Assembly: GCA_963735005.1 (NCBI GenBank)
Contig: CAVTJA010000002.1
Location: forward strand, 62,001 to 126,000
Direction of reading: 5' to 3'
Length of the DNA: 64,000 bases
Origin: WTKG01 sp963735005
Lineage (GTDB): Bacteria > Actinomycetota > Actinomycetes > Actinomycetales > Demequinaceae
The position numbers and the translations under genes were made by a program. This document shows, piece by piece, positions 46,516 to 53,881 of this stretch (position 1 is the first letter of the stretch; each line of letters starts with the position of its first letter). The notes beneath the pieces were generated by a model. That model ran no database searches and was not told the DNA's origin. It saw nothing but the letters and a program-made list of their open reading frames with translations.

Positions 46516-47015
46516 GCGGGGCGGCGCGCGCGAGTTACGTGCTGCCGAGCGCGGATGACACGCGTGCGCTTGGCGAGGCGCTCGCGGCCCGGCTGCGGCC
46601 CGGCGACCTGGTGATCCTCACCGGCGACGTCGGCGCGGGCAAGACCACCTTCACCCAGGGCATCGGCGCGGGGCTTGGGGTGGGCGGCGCGGTCGTCAGC
46701 CCCACCTTCATCATCGCGCGCACCCATGCGCCCGGCGCCGCCGGCGTGGGCCTTGTGCATGTGGACGCGTACCGGCTTACGTCCCTGGCCGAGCTTGATC
46801 ACCTTGACCTCGACACGGCCCTCGACGACGGCGTGACCGTCGTGGAATGGGGAGGCGACCTTGCCGAGGCGCTGTCCCCGGAGTGGCTGCACATCGCGTT
46901 CGAGCGCCCGCGCGGCGGGGACCTCAGCGAGGACCCGGAGGCCGGCCAGCGCAGCGTCGTGGTGACGGCCGCCGGCGCGCGCTGGGATAACGCCGACCTC
47001 GACGCTCTCGCATAA
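46512..47015 (+). CDS. tsaE: tRNA threonylcarbamoyladenosine biosynthesis ATPase TsaE
   Basis: ATPase required to turn over the TsaB-TsaD complex making t6A37 in ANN-decoding tRNAs. The 167-residue protein has Walker A GDVGAGKT (38-45), VVSPTFIIARTH and a VHVDAYRL motif, with VTVVEWGGDLAEALS. GTG 46512 overlaps the alr stop. tsaB, rimI and tsaD follow. Confidence 0.93.
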   Translation: MSGAARASYVLPSADDTRALGEALAARLRPGDLVILTGDVGAGKTTFTQGIGAGLGVGGAVVSPTFIIARTHAPGAAGVGLVHVDAYRLTSLAELDHLDLDTALDDGVTVVEWGGDLAEALSPEWLHIAFERPRGGDLSEDPEAGQRSVVVTAAGARWDNADLDALA

Positions 47016-47018
47016 TCT
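47013..47018 (+). promoter_or_regulatory. -10 box of possible leaderless promoter for tsaB
   Basis: TAATCT overlaps the tsaE stop codon, then six bases and ATG 47025. An internal promoter in the operon is inferred. Confidence 0.4.
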
Positions 47019-47024
47019 TTGCCT

Positions 47025-47642
47025 ATGGTCACGCTCGCTATCGATACGTCCAGCGCGATTTCCGTCGCCGTCATGGACGGGGACGACGCGCTCGCATCCG
47101 CTTCCGTATATGAGCCGCGCGCGCACGCGGAGAGGCTCGCGCAGATGGTCGCGGACGCGCTCGCCCAGGCGCGAGTGACGGGGGCCGACGTCGCCGACGT
47201 CGTGGTCGGGACCGGCCCCGCGCCGTTTACGGGCCTGCGGGTGGGGCTCGTGACGGCAAGGACGATGGCGATGGCGTGGGGCGTTCCCGTGCGCGGCGTG
47301 TGCTCGCTCGACGCCCTTGGGGCGGAGCACGGCGGGGACGTCACGGTGGTGGCCGACGCGCGTCGCCGGGAGGTCTACTGGGCCCGCTACGAGTCCGGGG
47401 TGCGCGTGGACGGACCCCACGTGACGGTCCCGGCCGATGTCGTGGCGCCCGGCGAAACCATCGGGCGCGGCGCGATGCTCTACGCCGAGGCCCTCGGCGT
47501 GCATGGCGAGCCGGCGCTACTCGACCCCGACCCCGCCTGGCTCGCGCGCGAGGCCCGCCGGCGCATCGGCGCGGGGGAGGACTTGCCGGTCGAGCCCCTT
47601 TACCTACGCCGTCCTGACGTCCACGGGGTTCCGGGCGCGTGA
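47025..47642 (+). CDS. tsaB: tRNA threonylcarbamoyladenosine biosynthesis protein TsaB
   Basis: Partner of TsaD in t6A synthesis, an inactive ASKHA-fold paralogue. The 205-residue protein has TLAIDTSSAISVAV, HAERLAQMV and VGTGPAPFTGLRVGLVTARTMAMAWGVPVRGVCSLDAL. ATG 47025 is used; a TTG two codons upstream is possible. rimI begins in its last codons (GTGA). Confidence 0.93.
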   Translation: MVTLAIDTSSAISVAVMDGDDALASASVYEPRAHAERLAQMVADALAQARVTGADVADVVVGTGPAPFTGLRVGLVTARTMAMAWGVPVRGVCSLDALGAEHGGDVTVVADARRREVYWARYESGVRVDGPHVTVPADVVAPGETIGRGAMLYAEALGVHGEPALLDPDPAWLAREARRRIGAGEDLPVEPLYLRRPDVHGVPGA

Positions 47643-48094
47643 CCGTGGTCTCCATCCGCGACGCCGTCGAGGACGACGTGCGTTGGGTTGCCGAGCGCGA
47701 GGCAGAGATTTTTGGGCCGTCGGCGTGGTCGCCGTCGTTGTTGAAGTCGGACTGGGCTGCGGGTGCGAGCACCTACCGGATCGCTGAACTCGGCGGCGAG
47801 CGCGTGGGGTACTGCGTGTACGGCGAATTCGAGGACAGCTTCTCGCTGATGAACCTCGCGGTCGCGCCTGGGGAGCGGCGCAAGGGCGTGGCGGCCGCGC
47901 TGCTCGCCGACTGCCTCGCGGCCGCCCGCCGAGACGGCTGCGCGCAGGTGTGGCTGGAGGTCGCCGTCGACAACGACGCGGCGATCGGGCTCTACCGGGC
48001 GGCGGGCTTTGAGGACGTGCGGGTGCGGCCGCGGTACTACCAGCCCGAGGGCACTGACGCCCTGGTGATGGCCCTGGACGTCGACGCAACGTGA
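47639..48094 (+). CDS. rimI: ribosomal-protein-alanine N-acetyltransferase RimI-like (GNAT)
   Basis: GNAT acetyltransferase, classically acetylating the N-terminus of S18 or a broader set. The 151-residue protein has the acetyl-CoA motif VAPGERRKGVAAALLADCLAAARRDGCAQVWLEVAVDNDAAIGLYRAAGFEDVRVRPRYY. GTG 47639 overlaps tsaB. The tsaB-rimI-tsaD order is conserved in actinobacteria. Substrate is inferred from context. Confidence 0.9.
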   Translation: MTVVSIRDAVEDDVRWVAEREAEIFGPSAWSPSLLKSDWAAGASTYRIAELGGERVGYCVYGEFEDSFSLMNLAVAPGERRKGVAAALLADCLAAARRDGCAQVWLEVAVDNDAAIGLYRAAGFEDVRVRPRYYQPEGTDALVMALDVDAT

Positions 48095-48125
48095 CGCGGG
48101 GCGGGCGCCCTGCGGGAAGCGTGGC

Positions 48126-48767
48126 CTAGAGGACCAGCGCCGCGTCGTCCCAGCTGGTACGTCCGCGCCGCAGGCCCGCGCCGTGGTCGCCCTCGGGCGG
48201 GTATCCCACCCCGAGCAGCATCTCGGAACTCCACGACGTGCCAGCGAGCAGCGCCTCGTCGATGCCAGGCCGCGAGAACCCGCCGTACGGGCGCACCGCG
48301 AGCCCCGCGGCGCGTAGGGCGAGTATCAGGTAGCCAGCCTGCAGCCAGGTGCCGTCGTGCGCCTTTTGGGATCGCTCGTCCGCGGCGGCCTCAAGCCGTT
48401 CGCGAACGTGGTCGGCGCCGGGCGAGGTGACGTGAAACTGGTCGTGGTAGCGGTCGTCGCGCGCAATCACCAGGATGAGCGGCGCGCGCTCGAGTTTGTC
48501 TTTGTTGCCGGGCGACGCGTGCGCGATGACTGCCGCCCTCGCCGCCGGCGACTCGGCCACGACCAGCCGCATCGGTACGGCGTTGTTTCCCGTGGGCGCG
48601 AGCTTCGCGCGGTCGAAAACCTCGCGCACGAGGGCCGTGGGTACCTCGCGGTCGGCGAAGTGGGTGTTGGAACGGGCGCCGTGGAAGAGCTGCTGCCACA
48701 CGGGCTCGGGCAGGACGCCGGGGGAAGCGGCGAGTGCCGCTGCGTCAATGTCGATGTCTAGGGTCAC
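48126..48767 (-). CDS. nitroreductase family protein, RutE/HadB-like
   Basis: An FMN-dependent reductase, resembling malonic semialdehyde reductase RutE. The 213-residue product has LFHGARSNTHFADREVPTALVREVFDRAKLAPTGNNAVPMRLVV, DKLERAPLILVIARDDRYHDQF and LRAAGLAVRPYGGFSRPGIDEALL; FMN-binding arginine/serine positions (RSNTHF) match the family. The start is GTG 48767. No pyrimidine-degradation genes accompany it. It interrupts the t6A operon on the opposite strand, between rimI and tsaD, so a separate transcript. Physiological substrate unknown. Confidence 0.8.
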   Translation of the reverse strand: MTLDIDIDAAALAASPGVLPEPVWQQLFHGARSNTHFADREVPTALVREVFDRAKLAPTGNNAVPMRLVVAESPAARAAVIAHASPGNKDKLERAPLILVIARDDRYHDQFHVTSPGADHVRERLEAAADERSQKAHDGTWLQAGYLILALRAAGLAVRPYGGFSRPGIDEALLAGTSWSSEMLLGVGYPPEGDHGAGLRRGRTSWDDAALVL

Positions 48768-48850
48768 AGTCAGTAATACGCACGCGGACGTTGCGTTATT
48801 CCGCGGGGTCGCGAGCCGCTGCAGTGTTCGCCGAATAGGCGCTCCCGACC

Positions 48851-48856
48851 TAAGGT
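48851..48856 (+). promoter_or_regulatory. -10 box of leaderless promoter for tsaD
   Basis: TAAGGT, six bases, then GTG 48863. No ribosome site. A weak -35-like TTCGCC lies 18 bases upstream. Confidence 0.5.
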
Positions 48857-48862
48857 TGACGC

Positions 48863-49906
48863 GTGGAACCGTTGGTCATGGGCATCGAGAGCACGTGCGA
48901 CGAAACAGGCGTGGCGCTTGTGCGCGGCCGCGATCTAGTTCACGACGCCGTCGCCAGCTCCATGGACGAGCACGCGCGGTTCGGCGGCATCGTCCCCGAG
49001 GTTGCCTCCCGCGCCCACCTCGAATCCTTCCTCCCGACCATCGCGGCGGCGCTCGACGGCTCGGGCCACACCCTGGCGGACGTCGACGCGATCGCTGTGG
49101 CGTCCGGGCCGGGGCTCGTGGGGTGCCTCACCGTGGGCGTCGCGGGCGCCAAGGCGCTCGCGGTCGCGCTCGACAAGCCGCTCTACGCGGTCAACCACGT
49201 GGTGGGTCACGCGGCGGTGGACGAGCTTGTGCACGGCGCCTTCCCCGACCGATTCCTGTCCCTCGTGGTATCCGGCGGCCACTCGTCGCTGCTGCTCGTC
49301 GACGACATCGCGACCGGCGTGACGGAGCTCGGGCACACGCTCGACGACGCAGCGGGCGAGGCCTTCGACAAGGTGGGTAGGCTGCTCGGCCTGCCGTACC
49401 CGGGCGGCCCGCACGTGGACCGCCTGGCCCGCGAGGGCAACCCGGCGGCGATCCCCTTCCCGCGCGGCCTCAGTAAGCCCTCCGACCTCGAGCGCCACGC
49501 CTACGACTTTTCCTTCTCCGGCCTCAAGACCGCCGTCGCGCGCTGGCTTGAGCAGTGCGCGGACGACGGCCGCGAGGTGCCGGCGGCGGACGTCGCGGCC
49601 AGTTTCGCTGACGCCGTGGCAGACGTGCTTGTCACCAAGTCGCTACGCGCATGCGCCGAGCACGGTGTCGACACGCTTGTCATCGGGGGAGGGTTCTCGG
49701 CGAACTCGCAGCTCCGGGACGCGGCCGAGCGGCGCTGCGTGGAGGCGGGAATCACCGTACGTATTCCCCCGATCAGGTTTTGCACCGACAATGGGGCGAT
49801 GATCGCAGCACTCGGAAGCGCGTGCGTGCGTTCCGGCGTCGCCCCGAGCGGCCTGGGCGTAGGCGTGGACTCGGCCATGCCGCTCGAGAGGGTGACGGTG
49901 TCATGA
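48863..49906 (+). CDS. tsaD: tRNA N6-adenosine threonylcarbamoyltransferase TsaD
   Basis: Transfers the threonylcarbamoyl group to A37. The 347-residue protein has MGIESTCDETGVALV, GIVPEVASRAH, the iron-binding HVVGHAAVD (H112, H116), VSGGHSSLLL and ASFADAVADVLVTKS plus CTDNGAMIA near the end. GTG 48863. The rut-like gene separates it from tsaE-tsaB-rimI, so expression is likely through its own promoter. Overlaps the NagZ-like gene (ATGA). Confidence 0.95.
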   Translation: MEPLVMGIESTCDETGVALVRGRDLVHDAVASSMDEHARFGGIVPEVASRAHLESFLPTIAAALDGSGHTLADVDAIAVASGPGLVGCLTVGVAGAKALAVALDKPLYAVNHVVGHAAVDELVHGAFPDRFLSLVVSGGHSSLLLVDDIATGVTELGHTLDDAAGEAFDKVGRLLGLPYPGGPHVDRLAREGNPAAIPFPRGLSKPSDLERHAYDFSFSGLKTAVARWLEQCADDGREVPAADVAASFADAVADVLVTKSLRACAEHGVDTLVIGGGFSANSQLRDAAERRCVEAGITVRIPPIRFCTDNGAMIAALGSACVRSGVAPSGLGVGVDSAMPLERVTVS

Positions 49907-51618
49907 CCGACCACCACGTCCCACGGTTCGCCCACGGGCGCATCGGCAGTCACGCTGCCAGCATTGCACCGGGATCCGTGGGCCGTGGCGCCGTTGCGGC
50001 CCTCGCCGTGGTGGCACTCGTAGCGTCCGCCGCGTACGGCATGAACATGATGACGGAGCCAGACGTCGACGCAGCCGTCGCGGACATCAAGCCCGAAGCC
50101 ACGCCGTCGCCCGAGCCGTCGCCCGAGCCCGCCGAGCCCGTCGTTGAGACGCTTCCGTGGGGCCCCACCGTCGAGGACTGGGACTACGCCGTCTCGAAAG
50201 CTGAGTCAATGTCGGTCGAGGAGGCAGCCGGGCAGGTGCTCATCGCAAACTTCTCCGGCAAGAGTCCTGCTGACGTCGCGTCCATGGTCGACCGCTACCA
50301 CCTCGGCGGCGTCATCCTGTTCGACGACAACATCGGCGACGCGACCCGCACCACCCGCCTCAACCAGGCAATCCAAGACGCTGGCGCGCAGTCCGGCCGC
50401 ACGTGGCCCGTGATTGTCAGCGTCGACCAGGAGGGCGGGCCGGTCGCGAGGCTGACCCCGCTCGTGCCCGAAATGCCCGCGTTCATGGCGGCGGGGGCGG
50501 TCGCCGACAAGCAGGTCGTCGAGGACACCTACTCGGCGTTCGGGTCCGACATCGGCAACCTTGGCTTTAACGTCAACTACGCACCCGTGGCGGACATGAC
50601 CATCGGGCTGCAGGACCCGGTGATCCGGACGCGGTCGGCCGGCTCGGACCCGGATAACGTGTCGGCAACCGTCGTTGCGGCCGTCAACGGGTACCTGAAC
50701 GCAGGCGTCGTCCCCACGGTCAAGCACTTCCCCGGTCACGGCAGCGTGACCACCGACTCGCACGCCGCTCTCCCCACGCAGAGAACCAAGGTCAAAGAGC
50801 TCGCCCAGCGCGACTTCGTGCCGTTCCAGGCTGCGATCGATGCTGGGGCGCCCCTGATCATGATGGGCCACGTGCGTATCCCCGAGTGGGGCAAGGGCCC
50901 GTCGACGCTCAACCCGCGCGCCTACTCTTACCTGCGCGACCAGATGGGCTTTCAGGGTGTCATCGTCACCGACGCGCTCAACATGGCTGCGGTGACGAAG
51001 CACAGGAGCCCTGACGACGTCGCGGTCGGCGCGCTCAAGGCTGGCGCCGACCTGCTGCTGATGCCCGCGGACCTCGGCGAGGCGCACGCCGGAATCGTCA
51101 AGGCGGTGAAGAAAGGGAAGCTCGACCGCGCCCGGCTCAACGATGCCGCGGCCCACTCCATCGCCCTCATGTCATGGCAGTCGCGGATGGCGCCGGAGGT
51201 GCCCCCGGGCACTGATTACGTGCGCGCGTTCAGCGCAGCGGGAGCGACGGTCGCCGCCTCGAGCTGTGGCAAGAACTACGTGAAGGGCGGGGTTCGGATT
51301 AGCGGCGGCTGGCAGTCGGAGCGCGACGCGCTCGCGCGGGCGCTCAAGAAGTTGGGCGTCCCGCAGAAGTCCACAGGGACCACGATCACCATCCTCGGCA
51401 GCGCGGACGGCAAGGCGAACTCCGACATCGTCGTCGCAATGGACGGCCCGTGGGGGTTGCCGGATTCGAACGCGAACGTCTACGTCGGCCTTTATGGCCG
51501 GGGAGACGCCACTCTCGCCGGGCTTGCGGACGTGCTGACCGGCACGGTCACGCCCACCGCCGGTTGGCCCGTGCACCTCTCGGGCATCAAGCCGGATGCC
51601 TGCACCGGCGGCGGCTAG
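49903..51618 (+). CDS. membrane-anchored beta-N-acetylhexosaminidase-like glycoside hydrolase family 3 protein
   Basis: GH3 enzymes of the NagZ type remove GlcNAc from muropeptides. In 571 residues: a hydrophobic segment at about 29-46 (AVAALAVVALVASAAYG), a Pro/Glu-rich linker (60-85), then the catalytic domain with SVDQEGGPVARL, the NagZ loop KHFPGHG (274-280) with D285 and H287, and the nucleophile in VTDALNMAAV (D357). A C-terminal GH3-C-like domain follows. The N-terminus suggests a membrane-anchored extracytoplasmic enzyme. ATG 49903 overlaps tsaD. Its stop overlaps the methyltransferase stop (CTAG). Confidence 0.88.
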   Translation: MTDHHVPRFAHGRIGSHAASIAPGSVGRGAVAALAVVALVASAAYGMNMMTEPDVDAAVADIKPEATPSPEPSPEPAEPVVETLPWGPTVEDWDYAVSKAESMSVEEAAGQVLIANFSGKSPADVASMVDRYHLGGVILFDDNIGDATRTTRLNQAIQDAGAQSGRTWPVIVSVDQEGGPVARLTPLVPEMPAFMAAGAVADKQVVEDTYSAFGSDIGNLGFNVNYAPVADMTIGLQDPVIRTRSAGSDPDNVSATVVAAVNGYLNAGVVPTVKHFPGHGSVTTDSHAALPTQRTKVKELAQRDFVPFQAAIDAGAPLIMMGHVRIPEWGKGPSTLNPRAYSYLRDQMGFQGVIVTDALNMAAVTKHRSPDDVAVGALKAGADLLLMPADLGEAHAGIVKAVKKGKLDRARLNDAAAHSIALMSWQSRMAPEVPPGTDYVRAFSAAGATVAASSCGKNYVKGGVRISGGWQSERDALARALKKLGVPQKSTGTTITILGSADGKANSDIVVAMDGPWGLPDSNANVYVGLYGRGDATLAGLADVLTGTVTPTAGWPVHLSGIKPDACTGGG

Positions 51619-52781
51619 CCGCGCTCGACGATCATCGCGACGCGGCGATCGCCCGCGCGTGTCAGGATCACCGTCGCGGCGTTATCGCCCCGGAGCTTGA
51701 GCTCCTTCCGGACGCGCTCGGGCGACACGTCCATCCCGCGCTTCTTGATCTCAAGGGCGCCCACGCCCCGCTCACGCAGGTACGACGCGAGGGTCGCCGG
51801 CTTGTATGGCAGGACGTCGAGTACGCGATAGCGCGTCGCGAGCTGGGTGGTGGCGTCGGCGTCGCCAGTGAGGTACGCGATCGTGTGGTGGAGCAGCCGC
51901 GCGTCGACTGCCGCCGCGACTTCGCCGACGAGGCCGGCCCGGATCACCGCACCGTCGGGCTCGAACAGGTAGGCGCCAGTTGCGCCGACCTCGGCGATGG
52001 CGCCCGTGTTGCGAACCGCCGCCGCGCCGTCGGCGCTCAGCACCAGCGCCCCACGGCCAGGAGCAGCCGCGAGCGGCCCGGCCCACAGGCCGCACTCGAC
52101 GACGTCGCCGTCGACCGACACCCATTGGGCCTCCACGTCCGCTGGGAGCGCCGTATGCGGGATTCCGGGTCCAACCTTGACACCCACCGCCGGGAACGCG
52201 TCTCGTAGCGCCAGAACGGCGCTCAGGGGCGGCTCGTAGTCCTCGGGTCGGTACTGGCGCGCGCCCCCGGCTCGCCGCCCCGGGTCCGCGTAGACGGCCT
52301 CGACGTCCACGCCACGCACGACGTCCATTGCGTCCGCGTGCACCACGACCGCGTCGGGGAACGGCGCGAGGTTATGGTCCGCGATGAGTGCCGTGCCTTC
52401 GTCCCGTTCGAAAGCCATCACCGCGAGCCCCAGCCCGGCCATCGCGAACGCGTCCGCGCCGATCCCGCACGTGAGGTCGGCGACGCGCGTGATGCCCGCG
52501 TCACGAAAGCGGGCCGCGTGGCGGGCGGCCACGACAAGGCGCGTGGCTTGCTCGAGCCCCGCGCGGGTGAAGAGCATCTGCGCGGCGAATTCCCCGAACT
52601 TCGCGGCCGCGGCGCGCCGCAGCTCCACTTGGGTCATGGCGGCGGCCACGAGGTCTGGGGGGTGGCCAGCGGCGCGAAGCTCGCTGCCGACGACGAGCGC
52701 GTCGCGCGTCTCGTCCGCGAGTGCCCCCGTGAGCGACAGGCAGTCGCGAGATGTCGCGAGGCGGGCGGCTGCGGCATCCAT
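51615..52781 (-). CDS. class I SAM-dependent methyltransferase with THUMP-like C-terminus
   Basis: A Rossmann-fold methyltransferase of a conserved actinobacterial family, without a proved substrate. The 388-residue product has an N-terminal helical region, then VADLTCGIGADAFAMAGLGLAVMAFERDE (motif I and acidic loop) and VYADPGRRAGGARQY (DPGRR, motif IV-like DPxR). The C-terminal part has VLDVLPYKPATLASYLRERGVGALEIKKRGMDVSPERVRKELKL, a THUMP-like RNA-binding region. An RNA target is plausible. ATG 52781 is chosen; the open frame continues to 52841 with unlikely residues. Confidence 0.82.
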   Translation of the reverse strand: MDAAAARLATSRDCLSLTGALADETRDALVVGSELRAAGHPPDLVAAAMTQVELRRAAAAKFGEFAAQMLFTRAGLEQATRLVVAARHAARFRDAGITRVADLTCGIGADAFAMAGLGLAVMAFERDEGTALIADHNLAPFPDAVVVHADAMDVVRGVDVEAVYADPGRRAGGARQYRPEDYEPPLSAVLALRDAFPAVGVKVGPGIPHTALPADVEAQWVSVDGDVVECGLWAGPLAAAPGRGALVLSADGAAAVRNTGAIAEVGATGAYLFEPDGAVIRAGLVGEVAAAVDARLLHHTIAYLTGDADATTQLATRYRVLDVLPYKPATLASYLRERGVGALEIKKRGMDVSPERVRKELKLRGDNAATVILTRAGDRRVAMIVERG

Positions 52782-52844
52782 GAGCCGATGATGGCACGCC
52801 CCGCTTGGCGACGCGTCGCTTGCCGCGCCGACCACCGGCATGAG

Positions 52845-52871
52845 TTAGCACTCCACCGGCGCGAGTGCTAA
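52845..52871 (+). promoter_or_regulatory. CIRCE operator (HrcA-binding) of groES
   Basis: TTAGCACTC, nine bases, GAGTGCTAA: a perfect 27-bp CIRCE element about 105 bases before the groES start. It indicates heat-shock control by HrcA; hrcA is not in the window. Confidence 0.95.
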
Positions 52872-52977
52872 ATTGTTACTGCTCCGTTGGGGAGCAAGAA
52901 CGGCGACGCCGGCGGACTACGCCGCCCCTCACGTCGCCGCACAACTGTCAAACGAAACGTGGAAGGTCAGGTCCGCA

Positions 52978-53271
52978 ATGTCGGTCTCTATTAAGCCTCT
53001 CGAAGACAAGGTCGTCGTGAAGTCGGCGGAAGCCGAGAAGACGACTGCCTCCGGGCTCGTCATCCCCGACACCGCGAAGGAGAAGCCCCAGGAGGGCGAG
53101 GTCATCGCAGTGGGACCGGGTCGAATCGACGACAACGGCAACCGGGTGCCCCTTGACGTCGCCGTCGGGGACAAGATCATCTACAGCAAGTACGGCGGCA
53201 CCGAGGTCAAGTACGCGGGCGAGGAATACCTCATCCTGTCCGCACGCGACATCCTCGCGGTCATCGCGTAG
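52978..53271 (+). CDS. groES: co-chaperonin GroES
   Basis: The 10-kDa lid of the GroEL chamber. The 97-residue protein has SVSIKPLEDKVVVKSAEAEKTTASGLVIPDTAKEKPQEGEVIAVGPGR, IIYSKYGGTEVKYAGEEYLILSARDILAVIA, a standard family match. It starts at ATG 52978, whose upstream GGAAGGTCAGG serves as ribosome site. No groEL follows; a terminator comes next, so the main GroEL is encoded elsewhere. Controlled by the CIRCE upstream. Confidence 0.96.
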   Translation: MSVSIKPLEDKVVVKSAEAEKTTASGLVIPDTAKEKPQEGEVIAVGPGRIDDNGNRVPLDVAVGDKIIYSKYGGTEVKYAGEEYLILSARDILAVIA

Positions 53272-53297
53272 CGCGAGCCCAAAGCTGCAGGAACGCG

Positions 53298-53329
53298 GAG
53301 AGGGCCCCGGCTAACGCCGGGGCCCTCTC
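53298..53329. terminator. bidirectional terminator between groES and whiB
   Basis: GAGAGGGCCCCGGC (53298-53311) and GCCGGGGCCCTCTC (53316-53329) form a perfect 14-bp stem with a TAAC loop, followed by GATTTCC. It lies between convergent genes. Confidence 0.85.
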
Positions 53330-53352
53330 GATTTCCGTGGGGTGGGTGTGGC

Positions 53353-53643
53353 CTAACTCGCCTGACGCACGCGGGTGGCCAACACGGAATTCCGCTCATC
53401 CTCGCTCATGCCGCCCCAGACACCGAAGGGCTCGCGGGCCTCAAAGGACCTCTCGCGGCACATCTCCAGCACGGAGCAACCTTCGCAGTAACGCTTGGCC
53501 CTTTCGGCCCGACGACGCCGCGCCGAACCGCGCTCGCCTTCGGGGTGAAAGAACAGGTTTGGGTCCGCCTCTCGGCAGGCCCCCTCGTATTGCCATTCCC
53601 ACTCGTCTTGGGTGGGTGAAGGCAAGGACGCGGCAATGTTCAT
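53353..53643 (-). CDS. WhiB-family iron-sulfur transcriptional regulator
   Basis: A Wbl protein binding a redox/NO-sensitive 4Fe-4S cluster and sigma region 4. In 96 residues the four cysteines are C23, C53, C56 and C62 (C..CXXC.....C), with the G[VI]WGG motif at 74-78 (GVWGG) and a basic RRRRAERAKR stretch. Position between groES and guaB matches WhiD/WhiB3 of model actinomycetes, so that subfamily is inferred. ATG 53643 is chosen for length and a GGAAAG site; the longer frame would overlap the palindromic leader. Confidence 0.88.
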   Translation of the reverse strand: MNIAASLPSPTQDEWEWQYEGACREADPNLFFHPEGERGSARRRRAERAKRYCEGCSVLEMCRERSFEAREPFGVWGGMSEDERNSVLATRVRQAS

Positions 53644-53703
53644 GAGTTGTACTTTCCGGATCCGGCTCACCCTCAGGACGACCCGTTCCTTTACTAGCGC
53701 CAC

Positions 53704-53730
53704 GGACCTGGGCATCCGGTGCCCAGGTCC
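53704..53730. repeat. inverted repeat upstream of whiB
   Basis: GGACCTGGGC, seven bases (ATCCGGT), GCCCAGGTCC: perfect 10-bp arms, 60 bases before the whiB start. No T-tract on either side, so an operator or leader hairpin rather than a terminator. A CCGGATCCGG palindrome (53656-53665) lies nearer the start. Confidence 0.55.
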
Positions 53731-53869
53731 TGCAACCGCAGCGTTCGCTTGCACAAATTTTCGTCAACCCTCGGCCCGGCCGGTAGCCCTCTCTTCTGGG
53801 GGTAGGGGGTATCCGAACCGGATATTTACGCTCGATCTCGGCGAGGCCTGGCGTGGGCGTGCGCTCGTC

Positions 53870-53875
53870 TAGGAT
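53870..53875 (+). promoter_or_regulatory. -10 box of leaderless promoter for guaB
   Basis: TAGGAT, six bases, then ATG 53882, no ribosome site. Confidence 0.5.
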
Positions 53876-53881
53876 GGTCCA

